A DNA stretch of 64,000 nt from Sphingobium sp. (GCA_023266575.1 JAHFPV010000002.1:1-64000); one strand, 5' to 3'. Shown: positions 41,634 to 51,352, counted from the first letter of the stretch. The notes: a model not told the origin generated them from the letters alone. Numbers and translations: made by a program.

Positions 41634-43241
41634 CTACTTCGCAAACCGCCGAAAGAAACTGTCCCCATTCCAGCTTGGCCGCGCCGCGCCATTGGCCACC
41701 CTCAGCGTCACCGCCGTCACATAGTCGTTGAGCTTCGCGCTCTCTGCGGGCATCACCGGCTGGTTCAGATCGTCGAAGGGCGAATGGTAGATATTCGCCC
41801 GCCACGCCTTTTCGGTGGCCGCTTCGGGCGTCCCGGCCTTGAATCCATATTTGAAGAACAGCGCCGGTATGCCTTCGCGGATGAAGGCATATTGGTCCGA
41901 CCGGATGAACACGTTGCGGTCGGGGAAGGGATCGGGGGTGATGGGCAGGTTCATCGCCGCGCTCACCGCCTCGGCATCCTTGCCCAGCGAGCTTTGATCA
42001 TAGCCGATCGGGGTCACGCTGGTCAGCGGGAAGATCGGCAGCGCCATGTCGAAATTCAGGTCGGCGACGATGCTTTTCTGCGGCACGGTCGGGCGGCGCG
42101 CAAAATAGCGGGCGCCCAGCAACCCCTTCTCCTCCGCCGTAACGATGGCGAACAGGATCGACCGTTTGGGCTTCACCTTGCTGGCTTTGAGCGCGCGACC
42201 AATCTCCAACAGGCTGGCGACCCCCGACGCATTGTCGAACGCGCCATTATAAATGGCGTCCCCCTTGATCGGCGTGCCGACGCCATAGCCGTCCAGATGC
42301 GCCGACAGCACGACATAGTCATGCCGCAGCTTGGGATCGCTGCCGGGCAGCACAGCCACCAGATTGGGCGATGACAATTCGGCCCGCGTCGCACTCACCT
42401 GCGCCTTCAGTCGCACTGCTAACGGAAAGGATGCGACCGGCGCAGACGCATCCGCCGCCGCCGCAATCGCGCCGAAATCCTGCCCAGACCCGGCAAACAG
42501 CAGATCCGACTTGGCCGGGTCCATCTGCGCCCCCAGAAACGGCGTCTGCGTATCCCGCAAACTGACATCGCTATAATAAAGCGCGGGCGCGCCCGACAGG
42601 GCGATCCGCCGGTCCCAGGGAATCTCCACCTGCTTGGGCGTCACCAAAGTAATCAGCCCCAGCGCGCCCTGCTCCGCCAGCCAGTGCGACCGTTCCGACC
42701 GCGCATGGGATTTGAGCGCGCCCGACAGGCTCGCCGGACCACCGGACAGCACGACGACGATCTTGCCCTTCAGGTCCAGCCCGGCAAAATCATCATGCCC
42801 CGCTTCGGGCAGATGCAGGCCATAGCCCGCAAACACCAGGGGCGCGTCGATGCTTTCAGGCACCGGCCCGCCCCCGCCGCCAAAGATCAGGTCGCCCGGC
42901 ACTGCCAACGGCACCACCCCCTGCGGACCCGTCAGCGCCGCGCTGGACTTGTCCGACACGATCCGCTGCTCGACAAAGGCGACCGGCTGGCGATAGCCCT
43001 GCGTTCCCGCCGGTTTCAGCCCCATCGCCTGAAACTGGCCGATCACATAGGCCGCCGCCTTGTCATAGCCGGGCGTCCCGGTGCCGCGCCCCTGCATCGC
43101 GTCGCTCGCCAGCGCCTCGACATGCGCCCACCAGCGCGCGCCCCTGTCCCCCTCAGCCTCCCCTTCCGCCTCGGCCAGCGCGGTGCTGCCGACCATCAAC
43201 GCGATCAGGGATATGCCGAAGGAAAGGCCGCGCATGCTCAT
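41634..43241 (-). CDS. M28 family metallopeptidase, exported
   Basis: A 535-residue zinc aminopeptidase-type enzyme. Its signal peptide (MSMRGLSFGISLIALMVGST, cleavage near ALA) sends it to the periplasm. A PA-domain-like insert (VFAGYGLHLPEAGHDDFAGL) precedes the catalytic part, whose two-zinc ligands are in LSAHLDGYG, GAFDNASGVASLLE and TAEEKGLLGARYF, with a later DLNFDM. GGAG before the second of three possible starts decides the one used. Confidence 0.92.
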   Translation of the reverse strand: MSMRGLSFGISLIALMVGSTALAEAEGEAEGDRGARWWAHVEALASDAMQGRGTGTPGYDKAAAYVIGQFQAMGLKPAGTQGYRQPVAFVEQRIVSDKSSAALTGPQGVVPLAVPGDLIFGGGGGPVPESIDAPLVFAGYGLHLPEAGHDDFAGLDLKGKIVVVLSGGPASLSGALKSHARSERSHWLAEQGALGLITLVTPKQVEIPWDRRIALSGAPALYYSDVSLRDTQTPFLGAQMDPAKSDLLFAGSGQDFGAIAAAADASAPVASFPLAVRLKAQVSATRAELSSPNLVAVLPGSDPKLRHDYVVLSAHLDGYGVGTPIKGDAIYNGAFDNASGVASLLEIGRALKASKVKPKRSILFAIVTAEEKGLLGARYFARRPTVPQKSIVADLNFDMALPIFPLTSVTPIGYDQSSLGKDAEAVSAAMNLPITPDPFPDRNVFIRSDQYAFIREGIPALFFKYGFKAGTPEAATEKAWRANIYHSPFDDLNQPVMPAESAKLNDYVTAVTLRVANGAARPSWNGDSFFRRFAK

Positions 43242-43355
43242 GCTACTCCGCTCTAAACTCATCTCTATCTTGCCCGATCCTGTCCGACGAACAAGGGGGC
43301 TTGGAACCACCACCCCGAACGTGTATTAACATGACAATACAGTATGGAGATGATG

Positions 43356-44105
43356 ATGCCCCATTCCCCGACTTTGTCCGCCCTGCTCGTCGCCGGACTC
43401 GCCCTCTCGACCACTGCCTGCTCGCGCCACGCCGATGATAGCGCGCGCGCATCCAATACCAGCGCGACGCAGGACTGGTCGACGCTCAAAAATTTCACCG
43501 CGATCGACGCCACCGGCCCGGACGATGTCGCCGTGACGATCGGCGACAGCTATTCCGTCAAGGCAGAGGGTGATCCCAAGGCGATCGAACAGCTCGACAT
43601 CATGGTCAAGGGCGACCGGCTGGTCATCGGCCGCAAGTCGAACGGCAACTGGAGTTGGGGCCGCAAGGACGATAATGAGGGCGCGACCATCCGCGTCACC
43701 ATGCCCGCCATCCGCGCCGCTGCCTTGACCGGCGCGGGCGATTTCACGCTCGACCGGGCGGAGGGCGACACGCTCGACCTCTCGCTCACCGGCGCTGGCG
43801 ATTTCGACATTGGCGCGGTCAAATTGCGCAGCCTGAAAACCGACATCACCGGCGCAGGGTCGGTCAAGATTTCCGGCACAGCTGATGAAGGCAAACTCGC
43901 CATCACCGGCGCGGGCGATATCGACGCGGACGGCCTCAAACTGGGCAAGGCCGACGTGTCGATCCTGGGTGTGGGTGACATTGCCTTTGCGTCGGACGGC
44001 GCGGTCGCTATCAGCATCATGGGGCCGGGCGACGTGACGGTGAAGGGCAAGGCGCAATGTACGACCAGTGGCACAGGACCGGGCGAGGCGCGCTGCGCGC
44101 CCTGA
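43356..44105 (+). CDS. DUF2807 (head-GIN) lipoprotein
   Basis: A 249-residue exported protein. The signal MPHSPTLSALLVAGLALSTT ends in a lipobox TTAC with Cys at residue 22. The mature part has the repeated beta-strand motif TGAGDF/TGAGSV/TGAGDI of the DUF2807 domain, a right-handed beta-helix-like fold of unknown function. The start is placed at the ATG that has GGAG six bases ahead; three earlier in-frame ATGs overlap that site. It overlaps the next DUF2807 gene by 49 bases. Confidence 0.85.
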   Translation: MPHSPTLSALLVAGLALSTTACSRHADDSARASNTSATQDWSTLKNFTAIDATGPDDVAVTIGDSYSVKAEGDPKAIEQLDIMVKGDRLVIGRKSNGNWSWGRKDDNEGATIRVTMPAIRAAALTGAGDFTLDRAEGDTLDLSLTGAGDFDIGAVKLRSLKTDITGAGSVKISGTADEGKLAITGAGDIDADGLKLGKADVSILGVGDIAFASDGAVAISIMGPGDVTVKGKAQCTTSGTGPGEARCAP

Positions 44106-44779
44106 TCGGCGCGGCACTCCTGATCGCGACGCCCGCACCGGCGGCAACGCGCGGCTATACCATCACCAGCTTCGACGCGATCCGGCTCGACGCACCGGTC
44201 AGCGTGATCGTCACCACCGGCGCAGGCGCATCGGCCCGCGCGGAGGGGCATCAGGCGCTGCTCGACCGGCTGAACGTCAATGTCTCCGGTCGCCTGCTGA
44301 CCATCACCATGATCCGACCGCGGCCCGGCGAGAAAAGCGGCGGCACGGCGACCCTGCGCCTCTCCACCGGCGATCTTTCCCGCATCGTCCTGACCGGCGG
44401 CGGATCGGTCGCGGTCAGCCGGATGAAGGGGCTGAGCGGGGATATCGTGCTGGGCGGCAATGGCGATGTGAGTGTGGCGGCGATCGACCTCGACCAGCTC
44501 GATCTGTCGCTGGCGGGCGGTGGCCGCGCGACCCTGACCGGGCGAACCGGCATCGCCAATATCCGCGTGTCCGGTCCGGGCGCGGTCGCGGGCGACGCCC
44601 TGCGCGCGCGACAGGCGACCCTTGCCAATGACGGGCCGGGCAGCATCGCCCTGACCGCCGATGTCACGGCCAGGATCACCGCCACCGGCTCCGGCGACGT
44701 CACCGTCAACGGCAAGGCCGCCTGCTCGGTCGACAATCGCGGCACCGGGCGCATCGCCTGCGGCGGCGAAAGCTATTGA
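44057..44779 (+). CDS. second DUF2807 protein, exported
   Basis: A 240-residue DUF2807 protein with a signal-like segment (RALIGAALLIATPAPAA) and the same strand repeats (LTGGGSVAVS, LGGNGDVSVA, LAGGGRATLTG, SGPGAVAG, GSGDVTVNG). Its end, KAACSVDNRGTGRIAC, resembles the tail of the preceding gene, pointing to a tandem duplication. It begins inside the previous gene in another frame, so translation is probably coupled; a later start is possible. Confidence 0.8.
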   Translation: MYDQWHRTGRGALRALIGAALLIATPAPAATRGYTITSFDAIRLDAPVSVIVTTGAGASARAEGHQALLDRLNVNVSGRLLTITMIRPRPGEKSGGTATLRLSTGDLSRIVLTGGGSVAVSRMKGLSGDIVLGGNGDVSVAAIDLDQLDLSLAGGGRATLTGRTGIANIRVSGPGAVAGDALRARQATLANDGPGSIALTADVTARITATGSGDVTVNGKAACSVDNRGTGRIACGGESY

Positions 44780-44844
44780 ACGATAATGACAAAGCCCCGC
44801 CGCTCTGGCATCGGCCAATCCGACATAGTGCGAACGGGGCGATC

Positions 44845-45609
44845 ATGACGACTATCGGGATTTTCGGGGCCGCAGGCCGGATGGGCCGCGCCATCGCGCA
44901 GGTCGCGGCGGACGCAGGCCTTGGCATAGCGGGCGGCACCGACCGCGACGGCATCGGCGAGATCGCACCGGGCATCGCCATCACCACCGATCCGCTGGAA
45001 CTGGCGCAGCGCAGCGACGTGCTGATCGACTTCTCCGTCCCCGGCGCCCTCTCTGTCCATCTCGATGTCTGCATTGCCGCCAACAAGCCGATCCTGATCG
45101 GCACCACCGGCCTTGAAGCCGTCCATCACGCCCTGGTCGACGAAGCCGCCGCGATGATCCCCATCCTCCAGACCGGCAACACCTCGCTCGGCGTCAACCT
45201 GCTCGCCGCACTGGTGGAACAGGCCGCAGCGGGCCTTGGCGACGACTGGGATATCGAGATTGTCGAGATGCACCACCGGCACAAGGTCGATGCCCCTTCC
45301 GGCACCGCCCTGCTGCTGGGCGAGGCCGCCGCGCGTGGACGCGGCATCACGCTCGCCGACCATAGCGAACGCGGCCGCGACGGCATCACCGGCGCACGAG
45401 CGCAGGGCGCGATCGGCTTTGCGAGCCTACGTGGCGGATCAGTCGCGGGCGACCATCAGGTCATCTTCGCGGCTGAAGGCGAACGGATCGAAATCGGCCA
45501 CCGCGCCGAAAACCGCGCCATCTTCGCGCGCGGCGCGGTCAAAGGCGCGCAATGGCTGATCGGCCAGAGCGTCGGGCGTTACGACATGAAGGGCGTGCTG
45601 GGTCTCTGA
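44845..45609 (+). CDS. dapB: 4-hydroxy-tetrahydrodipicolinate reductase
   Basis: NAD(P)H-dependent step of the diaminopimelate-lysine pathway. The 254 residues contain the nucleotide-binding GIFGAAGRMGR, the DFSVPGA and GTTG signature regions, and the catalytic His/Lys motif MHHRHKVDAPSGTA. The ATG is that of MTTIGIFG; sequence further upstream overlaps the DUF2807 gene. nth follows five bases later. Confidence 0.96.
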   Translation: MTTIGIFGAAGRMGRAIAQVAADAGLGIAGGTDRDGIGEIAPGIAITTDPLELAQRSDVLIDFSVPGALSVHLDVCIAANKPILIGTTGLEAVHHALVDEAAAMIPILQTGNTSLGVNLLAALVEQAAAGLGDDWDIEIVEMHHRHKVDAPSGTALLLGEAAARGRGITLADHSERGRDGITGARAQGAIGFASLRGGSVAGDHQVIFAAEGERIEIGHRAENRAIFARGAVKGAQWLIGQSVGRYDMKGVLGL

Positions 45610-45614
45610 CGCCC

Positions 45615-46256
45615 ATGAACAAGGCCCAGATCTTCGACTTTTTCAGCCGCCTGACCGAAGCGAATCCCGCGCCGGTGACGGAGCTGGCCTATGGCAATCC
45701 CTATCAGCTGCTGGTCGCGGTCACGCTCTCGGCCCAAGCCACGGACGTCGGCGTCAACAAGGCGACCCGCGCCCTGTTCATGGACGTGACGACGCCCCAG
45801 CAGATGTTGGACCTTGGCGAGGAAGGCCTCAAAACCCATATCCGCACCATCGGCCTGTTCAATACCAAGGCGAAGAATGTCATCGCCCTGTCGGACATAT
45901 TGGTGCGCGATTTCGGCGGGGAAGTGCCGCAGGATCGCGACACGCTGACCACCCTGCCCGGCGTCGGGCGCAAGACCGCCAATGTCGTCGTCAACACCGC
46001 CTTCGGGCAGGAGACGTTCGCGGTCGACACCCACATCTTCCGCGTGGGCAACCGCACCGGGCTGGCCCCCGGCAAGACGGTGCTGGCTGTGGAAACAAAA
46101 CTCGACAAGCGCGTCCCCCAGCCCTTCCGCCGCGACGCTCATCACTGGCTGATCCTGCACGGTCGCTACATCTGCAAGGCGCGCAAACCCGAATGCTGGC
46201 GCTGCCCGGTCGCCGACCTGTGCCGCTTCAAGCCCAAGACCCCGCCGCCCGCCTAA
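45615..46256 (+). CDS. nth: endonuclease III
   Basis: DNA glycosylase/AP lyase for oxidised pyrimidines. The 213-residue protein has the helix-hairpin-helix LPGVGRKTANVV with the catalytic Lys, the catalytic Asp in FAVDTHIFRV, and a C-terminal [4Fe-4S] site with cysteine spacing C-X6-C-X2-C-X5-C in CKARKPECWRCPVADLC. It is transcribed with dapB. Confidence 0.96.
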   Translation: MNKAQIFDFFSRLTEANPAPVTELAYGNPYQLLVAVTLSAQATDVGVNKATRALFMDVTTPQQMLDLGEEGLKTHIRTIGLFNTKAKNVIALSDILVRDFGGEVPQDRDTLTTLPGVGRKTANVVVNTAFGQETFAVDTHIFRVGNRTGLAPGKTVLAVETKLDKRVPQPFRRDAHHWLILHGRYICKARKPECWRCPVADLCRFKPKTPPPA

Positions 46257-46356
46257 AATCGCACCGTTCTTCCCCGGTTCAGACCCGCTCGGCTAGAGAC
46301 GGGTTTCATCGTCCTGCGACGTCGATTCGTTCAAACGCAATCGAAGGAGAGAAAGC

Positions 46357-46734
46357 ATGTCCGTCCGTCTCGCTTTGGGTCTCGCGCTGGCCTGCGCCGT
46401 CACCCCCGCCATCGCCAAGACCGCGCCCGACCCCTATGTGCCGACCGGCGGCAAGGCGCTCGACTGCGTCCCGCTGACGTCGATCCGCTCAACCAATGTG
46501 CGCGATGACCGCACCATCGACTTCATCATGAACGGCAATAAAATCTACCGCAACACCCTTCCCAACAGCTGCCCCAGCCTGGGATTTGAGAAGCGCTTTT
46601 CCTACCGCACCAGCCTATCGCAGCTCTGCTCGGTCGATATCATCACCGTGCTGTGGAACAATGGCCCCGGCCTGCAACCGGGTGCCAGCTGCGGCCTGGG
46701 CAAATTCCAGCCGATGCAGAAAGCGCCGAAATAA
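46357..46734 (+). CDS. exported small protein of unknown function
   Basis: A 125-residue protein with a Sec signal peptide ([20 protein letters not shown], cleavage after AIA) and four cysteines in the mature part (DCVPL, NSCPSL, QLCSVD, ASCGLG), probably disulfide-bonded in the periplasm. GGAGAG precedes the ATG. Similar short proteins are frequent in sphingomonads, with no assigned role. Confidence 0.7.
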   Translation: MSVRLALGLALACAVTPAIAKTAPDPYVPTGGKALDCVPLTSIRSTNVRDDRTIDFIMNGNKIYRNTLPNSCPSLGFEKRFSYRTSLSQLCSVDIITVLWNNGPGLQPGASCGLGKFQPMQKAPK

Positions 46735-46821
46735 GATGGCCCGGCGGCGATTTTGCCGCTGGCGCGGACGAACGGCCTTTGCTAAGCGGCCTGTCTGACA
46801 CGGCTTACCGGCCAGCGTCAC

Positions 46822-46898
46822 GCACCCATAGCTCAGCTGGATAGAGCGTTGCCCTCCGAAGGCAAAGGCCAGTGGTTCGAATCCACTTGGGTGCACCA
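46822..46898 (+). tRNA. tRNA-Arg (anticodon CCG)
   Basis: A 77-base tRNA with encoded CCA. The acceptor arms GCACCCA and TGGGTGC pair fully, the anticodon stem-loop TTGCCCTCCGAAGGCAA reads CCG, and the D-arm (AGCTCAGCTGGATAGAGC) and T-arm (GGTTCGAATCC) are standard. It decodes CGG codons. Confidence 0.97.
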
Positions 46899-46938
46899 TA
46901 ACCTCGCAATCAAACCGCTTTCCCTGAACACGGGCGTC

Positions 46939-47640
46939 TCATGCCCGATAGCTTCTGACCCCTGCCCCCATGCGCCGGGCCAGCATTTCGGACAATAGCA
47001 GCGCGGTCAGCGACAACAGGATCGACGCGATGGCAAGGCGGGTGACCACGGCTTCCGCGCCGGGGGCTTGCAGCGCCGCATAGATGGCGATCGGCAGCGT
47101 GCGGGTTTCGCCGGGAATGTCGGACACAAAGGTGATGGTCGCGCCAAATTCGCCGATCGACCGGGCAAAGCCCAATATCACGCCCGCCAGCACACCGGGC
47201 AGGGACAGGGGAAGGGAAATGGTCAGGAACACCCGCAGCGGCCCCGCGCCCAGTGTCCGTGCCGCGCCTTCCAGTCGTCTGTCCACCGACTCGATCGAGA
47301 GGCGGATCGCCCGCACCATCAGCGGCATGGCCATGATCCCGGCGGCAAGGGCTGCGCCGGTCCAACGGAACAGCAGGGTGATGCCAAACCAGTCCGCCAG
47401 CCAGCGCCCGACCGGACCATTCGCGCCGAACAGCAGCAACAGCAGCCAGCCGGTGACGACCGGCGGCACCACCAGCGGCAGATATACCAGCGCGTCGAGC
47501 AACATCCTGCCGGGAAACTGCCATCGCACCAATATCCAGGCCAGCGCGAACGCAATCGGCAGCATCGCCCCGACCGCAACCGCGCTGACCTTGAGCGACA
47601 GGGCGATAATCGGCCAGTAATCGGGCGGCAGGTCAAGCAT
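46939..47640 (-). CDS. modB: molybdate ABC transporter permease
   Basis: A 233-residue inner-membrane permease with about five or six hydrophobic segments. The cytoplasmic EAA-type loop GAARTLGAGPLRVFLTISLP, followed by FARSIGEFGATITFVSDIPG, is characteristic of ModB/CysW permeases, and the GEFGATI sequence favours molybdate. It follows modC with a 37-base gap. The periplasmic binding gene modA is not present next to it. Confidence 0.88.
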   Translation of the reverse strand: MLDLPPDYWPIIALSLKVSAVAVGAMLPIAFALAWILVRWQFPGRMLLDALVYLPLVVPPVVTGWLLLLLFGANGPVGRWLADWFGITLLFRWTGAALAAGIMAMPLMVRAIRLSIESVDRRLEGAARTLGAGPLRVFLTISLPLSLPGVLAGVILGFARSIGEFGATITFVSDIPGETRTLPIAIYAALQAPGAEAVVTRLAIASILLSLTALLLSEMLARRMGAGVRSYRA

Positions 47641-47677
47641 CACGGCATCTTCCTGTCCATGGCCTGACTGGCAGCCA

Positions 47678-48361
47678 TCATTCGAAATCCATCTGGACGA
47701 TATGGGCGGACAGGCGTTCCGCCTCCGCCAGATCATGGGTGACATACAGGATCGGCACGCCCACTTCGTCCCGCAACCGTTCGACCAGCTGCAATATGTC
47801 AGCGCGCCGTGCGCGGTCGATCGACGCCAGCGGCTCATCCATCAACAGGCAGGACGGGCGCGTCAGCAAGGCCCGGCCAATCGCCACCCGCTGCGCCTCC
47901 CCCATGGACAGGGTCGATGGCCAGCGATCGAGCAGCGATGCAATGCCAAGGAAGCGGGCCATTTCCTCCAGCGCATCCGCCGCATCGGGCAAGTGGCGGA
48001 TACCGTAGAGCAGGTTGCCGCGTACCCGCAGGTGCGGGAAAAGCCGGGCATCCTGAAAGATATAGCCCAGACGCCGATGTTCGGGTGCCACATCGATGCC
48101 CAGCGCGCCGTCGAACAGTGGCACGTCCTGCACATGAATATGCCCGCCATCGGGCCGCAACAGTCCGGCGACCATGTTGAGTATCGTCGTCTTGCCCACC
48201 CCCGACGGGCCGGACAGCGCCGTCACCCCCGGCCCGGCATCGACCCGGCACACGATTCGCCGATCACCAAGGCTGCGCCAGATGTCGATGCGAAATGTCG
48301 ACGCGGTCGAAGGCGGCGATGGATCGGGACGGGCTGTCACAGCGGGTTGGGAAAGGGACAT
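47678..48361 (-). CDS. modC: molybdate ABC transporter ATP-binding protein (short)
   Basis: A 227-residue ABC ATPase: Walker A GPSGVGKTT, Q-loop YIFQDARLFPHL, the signature LSMGEAQRVAIGRAL (Met in place of the usual Gly), Walker B CLLMDEPLASID and the H-loop YVTHDLAEAERL. The C-terminal TOBE/Mop molybdate-binding domain found in full ModC (about 350 residues) is missing; the stop follows directly after the ATPase domain. It pairs with the downstream modB. Confidence 0.85.
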   Translation of the reverse strand: MSLSQPAVTARPDPSPPSTASTFRIDIWRSLGDRRIVCRVDAGPGVTALSGPSGVGKTTILNMVAGLLRPDGGHIHVQDVPLFDGALGIDVAPEHRRLGYIFQDARLFPHLRVRGNLLYGIRHLPDAADALEEMARFLGIASLLDRWPSTLSMGEAQRVAIGRALLTRPSCLLMDEPLASIDRARRADILQLVERLRDEVGVPILYVTHDLAEAERLSAHIVQMDFE

Positions 48362-48451
48362 TGCCGCCCTTGTGCCCCGATCCTGTCCAGCGATGCAAGC
48401 GCGCAACGATGGCGCAGGACAATCCATCAAGACGTCAACATGGCGTCCCGA

Positions 48452-49231
48452 TCAGCCGGGTGCCGCCGCGGAACCGGCCAGCAGGCCACCGTCGATATTG
48501 ACCTCCGTCCCGGTCATATAGGTCGCTTCGTCCGACGCCAGCATCACCGCAATCGTCGCGACCTCATCGGGCGTGCCGAACCGCTTGAGCGGCGTGTCGG
48601 CCACCATCGCGGCCATCCTGGCGTCCCGATCCGGGCCATCGCCGATCATGGTTTCCCACATCGGCGTCAGGATCGCGGCGGGATGGATCGAGTTGCAGCG
48701 GATGCGCCAGCCCTGCTGCGCGCAATAGAGCGCCACCGACTTGCTATGGTTGCGGATCGCCGCCTTGGACGAGGCATAGGCGGCGGCCAGCGGAATGCCC
48801 ACCAGCCCCGATCGCGACGACATGTTGATGATAGATCCGGTGCCGCGCGCCTTCATCGCGCCGATTGCATAGCGGCACCCCAGAAATGTGCCGTCCAGGT
48901 TGATCCGGTGGACAGCCTGCCAGTCTGCCAGCGTCGTATGTTCTGGATCATGGGCGACCCGGCCATGCTCGAACCCGGTCACGCCCGCATTATTGACCAT
49001 GACGTCGATCGTCGGGACAGCGTCAGCAAGACGCGCCCAGTCCGCTTCCTCCCGCACGTCGAGCGCGATGAAGCGGCATCCGATTTCCGCCGCCGCCGCT
49101 GCGCCCGCCGACTCGTCAATATCGGTCAGAATGACGGTCGCGCCCTCGTCATGGAAACGCGCCGCAATCGCATGGCCAATGCCGCGCGCAGCGCCGGTGA
49201 CGACGCAAATCTTCTTATTCAATTTGTGCAT
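48452..49231 (-). CDS. SDR family oxidoreductase
   Basis: A 259-residue classical short-chain dehydrogenase with [16 protein letters not shown], an SSRSGLVG active-site Ser strand, the Tyr-Lys pair in YASSKAAI and the C-terminal GTEVNIDGG. The [20 protein letters not shown] stretch resembles cyclohexanol/2,5-diol dehydrogenases of sphingomonads, but the substrate remains unknown. It lies alone between modC and ogt. Confidence 0.9.
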   Translation of the reverse strand: MHKLNKKICVVTGAARGIGHAIAARFHDEGATVILTDIDESAGAAAAAEIGCRFIALDVREEADWARLADAVPTIDVMVNNAGVTGFEHGRVAHDPEHTTLADWQAVHRINLDGTFLGCRYAIGAMKARGTGSIINMSSRSGLVGIPLAAAYASSKAAIRNHSKSVALYCAQQGWRIRCNSIHPAAILTPMWETMIGDGPDRDARMAAMVADTPLKRFGTPDEVATIAVMLASDEATYMTGTEVNIDGGLLAGSAAAPG

Positions 49232-49366
49232 GATGATCTCGAAACAGAGCCAGAAGGGCGGATACCTCCGCAACTATTGTCGTGCCGCTTCAGCGGTTAC
49301 GCTGCTTCATTTCGATGACTCCTTACGTCATCCAGCCTAGGCCGGTCGCCCGATCGGCGCAACCGC

Positions 49367-49867
49367 CTATGGCCGGGCATCCCCCTTCACTTGCCGCTCA
49401 TGATCGATCAGCCATGTCTTGGCCGCCAGTCCGCCTGCAAAACCGGTCAGCGCGCCGTTGCTGCCCACCACCCGGTGGCAGGGCGCAATGATCGAGATCG
49501 GATTGCGGCCATTGGCGGCCCCTACGGCGCGCGAAGCGGTCGACTGGCCGATCGCGCAGGCAATCGCGCCATAGCTGCGCGTTTCCCCGAACGGGATCGC
49601 CAGCAGCGCGGCCCAGACCCGTTGCTGGAACGCCGTCCCCCGGAAATCGAGCGGCAGGTCGAACTGCCGGCGCGCTCCAGCGAAATAATCCGCCAGTTGC
49701 GCGGCGGTCTGGCGCAGCACCGGATGATCCGCGTCATCCTGCGTTGCTGGCAGCTTGACCCGCGCGGGATCATCCTCCTCCCACAGGACAGCCACCAGCC
49801 CGGCGTCGCTGGCTACCAGCGTCAATATGCCGACGGGCGAGGGAAACAGGGTCGTGGCAAGGGGCAT
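49367..49867 (-). CDS. ogt: methylated-DNA--protein-cysteine methyltransferase
   Basis: Repairs O6-alkylguanine by irreversible transfer to Cys. The 166-residue protein has FQQRVWAALLAIPFGETRSY, the helix-turn-helix with the Arg finger, and the active site SIIAPCHRVVGSNG, whose Cys is the acceptor; the lid GFAGGLAAKTWLIDHE follows. There is no N-terminal Ada domain, so the short Ogt type fits. Confidence 0.94.
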   Translation of the reverse strand: MPLATTLFPSPVGILTLVASDAGLVAVLWEEDDPARVKLPATQDDADHPVLRQTAAQLADYFAGARRQFDLPLDFRGTAFQQRVWAALLAIPFGETRSYGAIACAIGQSTASRAVGAANGRNPISIIAPCHRVVGSNGALTGFAGGLAAKTWLIDHERQVKGDARP

Positions 49868-49901
49868 CGAACAGTCTCTCTATCGGTCCTGCCATATGTA
49901 G

Positions 49902-49934
49902 CAAGGGACGGGACGGCACGCCTCCCGCCCCTTG
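49902..49934. terminator. hairpin after the RND operon
   Basis: CAAGGGACGGGA (49902-49913) pairs with TCCCGCCCCTTG (49923-49934) with a single mismatch around a nine-base loop. It starts 14 bases beyond the stop of the outer-membrane factor gene, the last gene of the efflux operon on the minus strand. A T-tract is weak. Confidence 0.55.
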
Positions 49935-49948
49935 CGATCAAAGCCGTC

Positions 49949-51349
49949 TTATTTCAGCCCGCCACCCATCGCCCGATACAGTTCGACCATATTGGTCGCA
50001 CGGGTCAGCCGCGTCGCCAGCAGGCTTTGCTCCGCCGTGGACAGCGCCCGCTGCGAATCCAGCGTCGTCAGGAAGGGATCGACCCCGGCGCGAAAACGGG
50101 CGTCCGACAGCGTATAGGCGACCCGCGCCGCATCGCGCTGCGACGTCTGCGCCTCCAATTGCTGGCTCATCGTCCCGCGCCGCGCCAGCGCATCGGCTAC
50201 TTCGCGGAAACCGGTCTGGACGCTCTTTTCATAGGTCGCCAGCATCGCGTCATAGGTCGCCTTGGCATAGGCCAGATTGCCCTTATTCTTGCCGAAGTCG
50301 AAGATCGGCAGCGATGCCGACGGCGCGACCGACCAGAATTGGCTGCCCGACCCGAACAGGTTGGAGAGGCCAAGGCTCAGCGATCCGAACGCGGCGGTCA
50401 GCGAGATATTGGGGAAGAACGCCGCCCGCGCCGCGCCGATATTGGCGTTGGCGCTGCGCAGCTGATGCTCCGCCGCCGCAATATCGGGCCGCCGCAACAA
50501 TATGTCCGACGTTATGCCAGCGGGCAGATTGTCGATCGTCGCTCCGGCAGGTGGCAAAGCGTCGGGCAGGTCGCTCGCCGCAACCGTCGTACCCGCCAGC
50601 AGGTTGAGCGCATTCTGGTCCTGCGCCACCAAAGTCAGCGTCTCGGCAATGGTCGATCGCGCTGCATCATAGCTCGTCTGCGCCTGCCGCACTTCCAGTT
50701 CGGACGCGATCCCCTTGGCAAAGCGCGCACGGTTCAGCTCCAGCGTCTTGCCGAACGCGCTTTCCAGATCGCGGGCGATGCGCAAGCGTTCCTGATCCGC
50801 CGCCATGGTCAGCCAGGCATTGGCCACCTCCGCAATCAGCGCGGTCTGCGCCGCGTTGCGCGTTTCGACGCTGGCGAAATATTGCTCCTGCGCCGCCTTG
50901 CTCAGGTTGCGGACCCGCCCGAACAGGTCGATTTCCCAGGCCGATATCCCGACCTGCGCCTGATACAGATCCGTCCGGCCCGATCCGACCTGCGAGAAAG
51001 GCGTATCCTGATAGGTTGCGCTACCGCCTGCCGCCACCCTCGGCAACAGGTCGGCCCGCTGCACCTTATATTGCGCCCGCGCCTGCTCGACATTGGCCAG
51101 CGCGACACGCAGGTCGCGATTATTGGCGAGCGCCGTTTCGATCACCCGCGCCAGCCGGGCGTCGGTAAAGAAATCGCGCCATGCCGTGTCGGCCGGAACG
51201 ATCGCCGCCCCGTCCGCCGCGCCATAGGCCGGTCCCTGCGGACTGGTCGCTGGCACCGGCAATACGGGCCGCACATATTTGGGGGCCATGTCGCAGGCGG
51301 CCAGCGTCAGCGACAGGGTGATGGCGCCCAGCGCCTTGATATTACGCAT
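49949..51349 (-). CDS. RND efflux outer-membrane factor (OprM/TolC-like lipoprotein)
   Basis: A 466-residue outer-membrane channel. The lipoprotein signal MRNIKALGAITLSLTLAACD sets Cys19. Two repeated coiled-coil halves follow, each with the family motifs (AQYKVQRADLLPRVAAGGSA; SANANIGAARAAFFPNISLT). It completes the tripartite pump with the two upstream genes, separated from the RND gene by only three bases. GGAGG lies eight bases before the ATG. Confidence 0.94.
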   Translation of the reverse strand: MRNIKALGAITLSLTLAACDMAPKYVRPVLPVPATSPQGPAYGAADGAAIVPADTAWRDFFTDARLARVIETALANNRDLRVALANVEQARAQYKVQRADLLPRVAAGGSATYQDTPFSQVGSGRTDLYQAQVGISAWEIDLFGRVRNLSKAAQEQYFASVETRNAAQTALIAEVANAWLTMAADQERLRIARDLESAFGKTLELNRARFAKGIASELEVRQAQTSYDAARSTIAETLTLVAQDQNALNLLAGTTVAASDLPDALPPAGATIDNLPAGITSDILLRRPDIAAAEHQLRSANANIGAARAAFFPNISLTAAFGSLSLGLSNLFGSGSQFWSVAPSASLPIFDFGKNKGNLAYAKATYDAMLATYEKSVQTGFREVADALARRGTMSQQLEAQTSQRDAARVAYTLSDARFRAGVDPFLTTLDSQRALSTAEQSLLATRLTRATNMVELYRAMGGGLK

Positions 51350-51352
51350 CTC

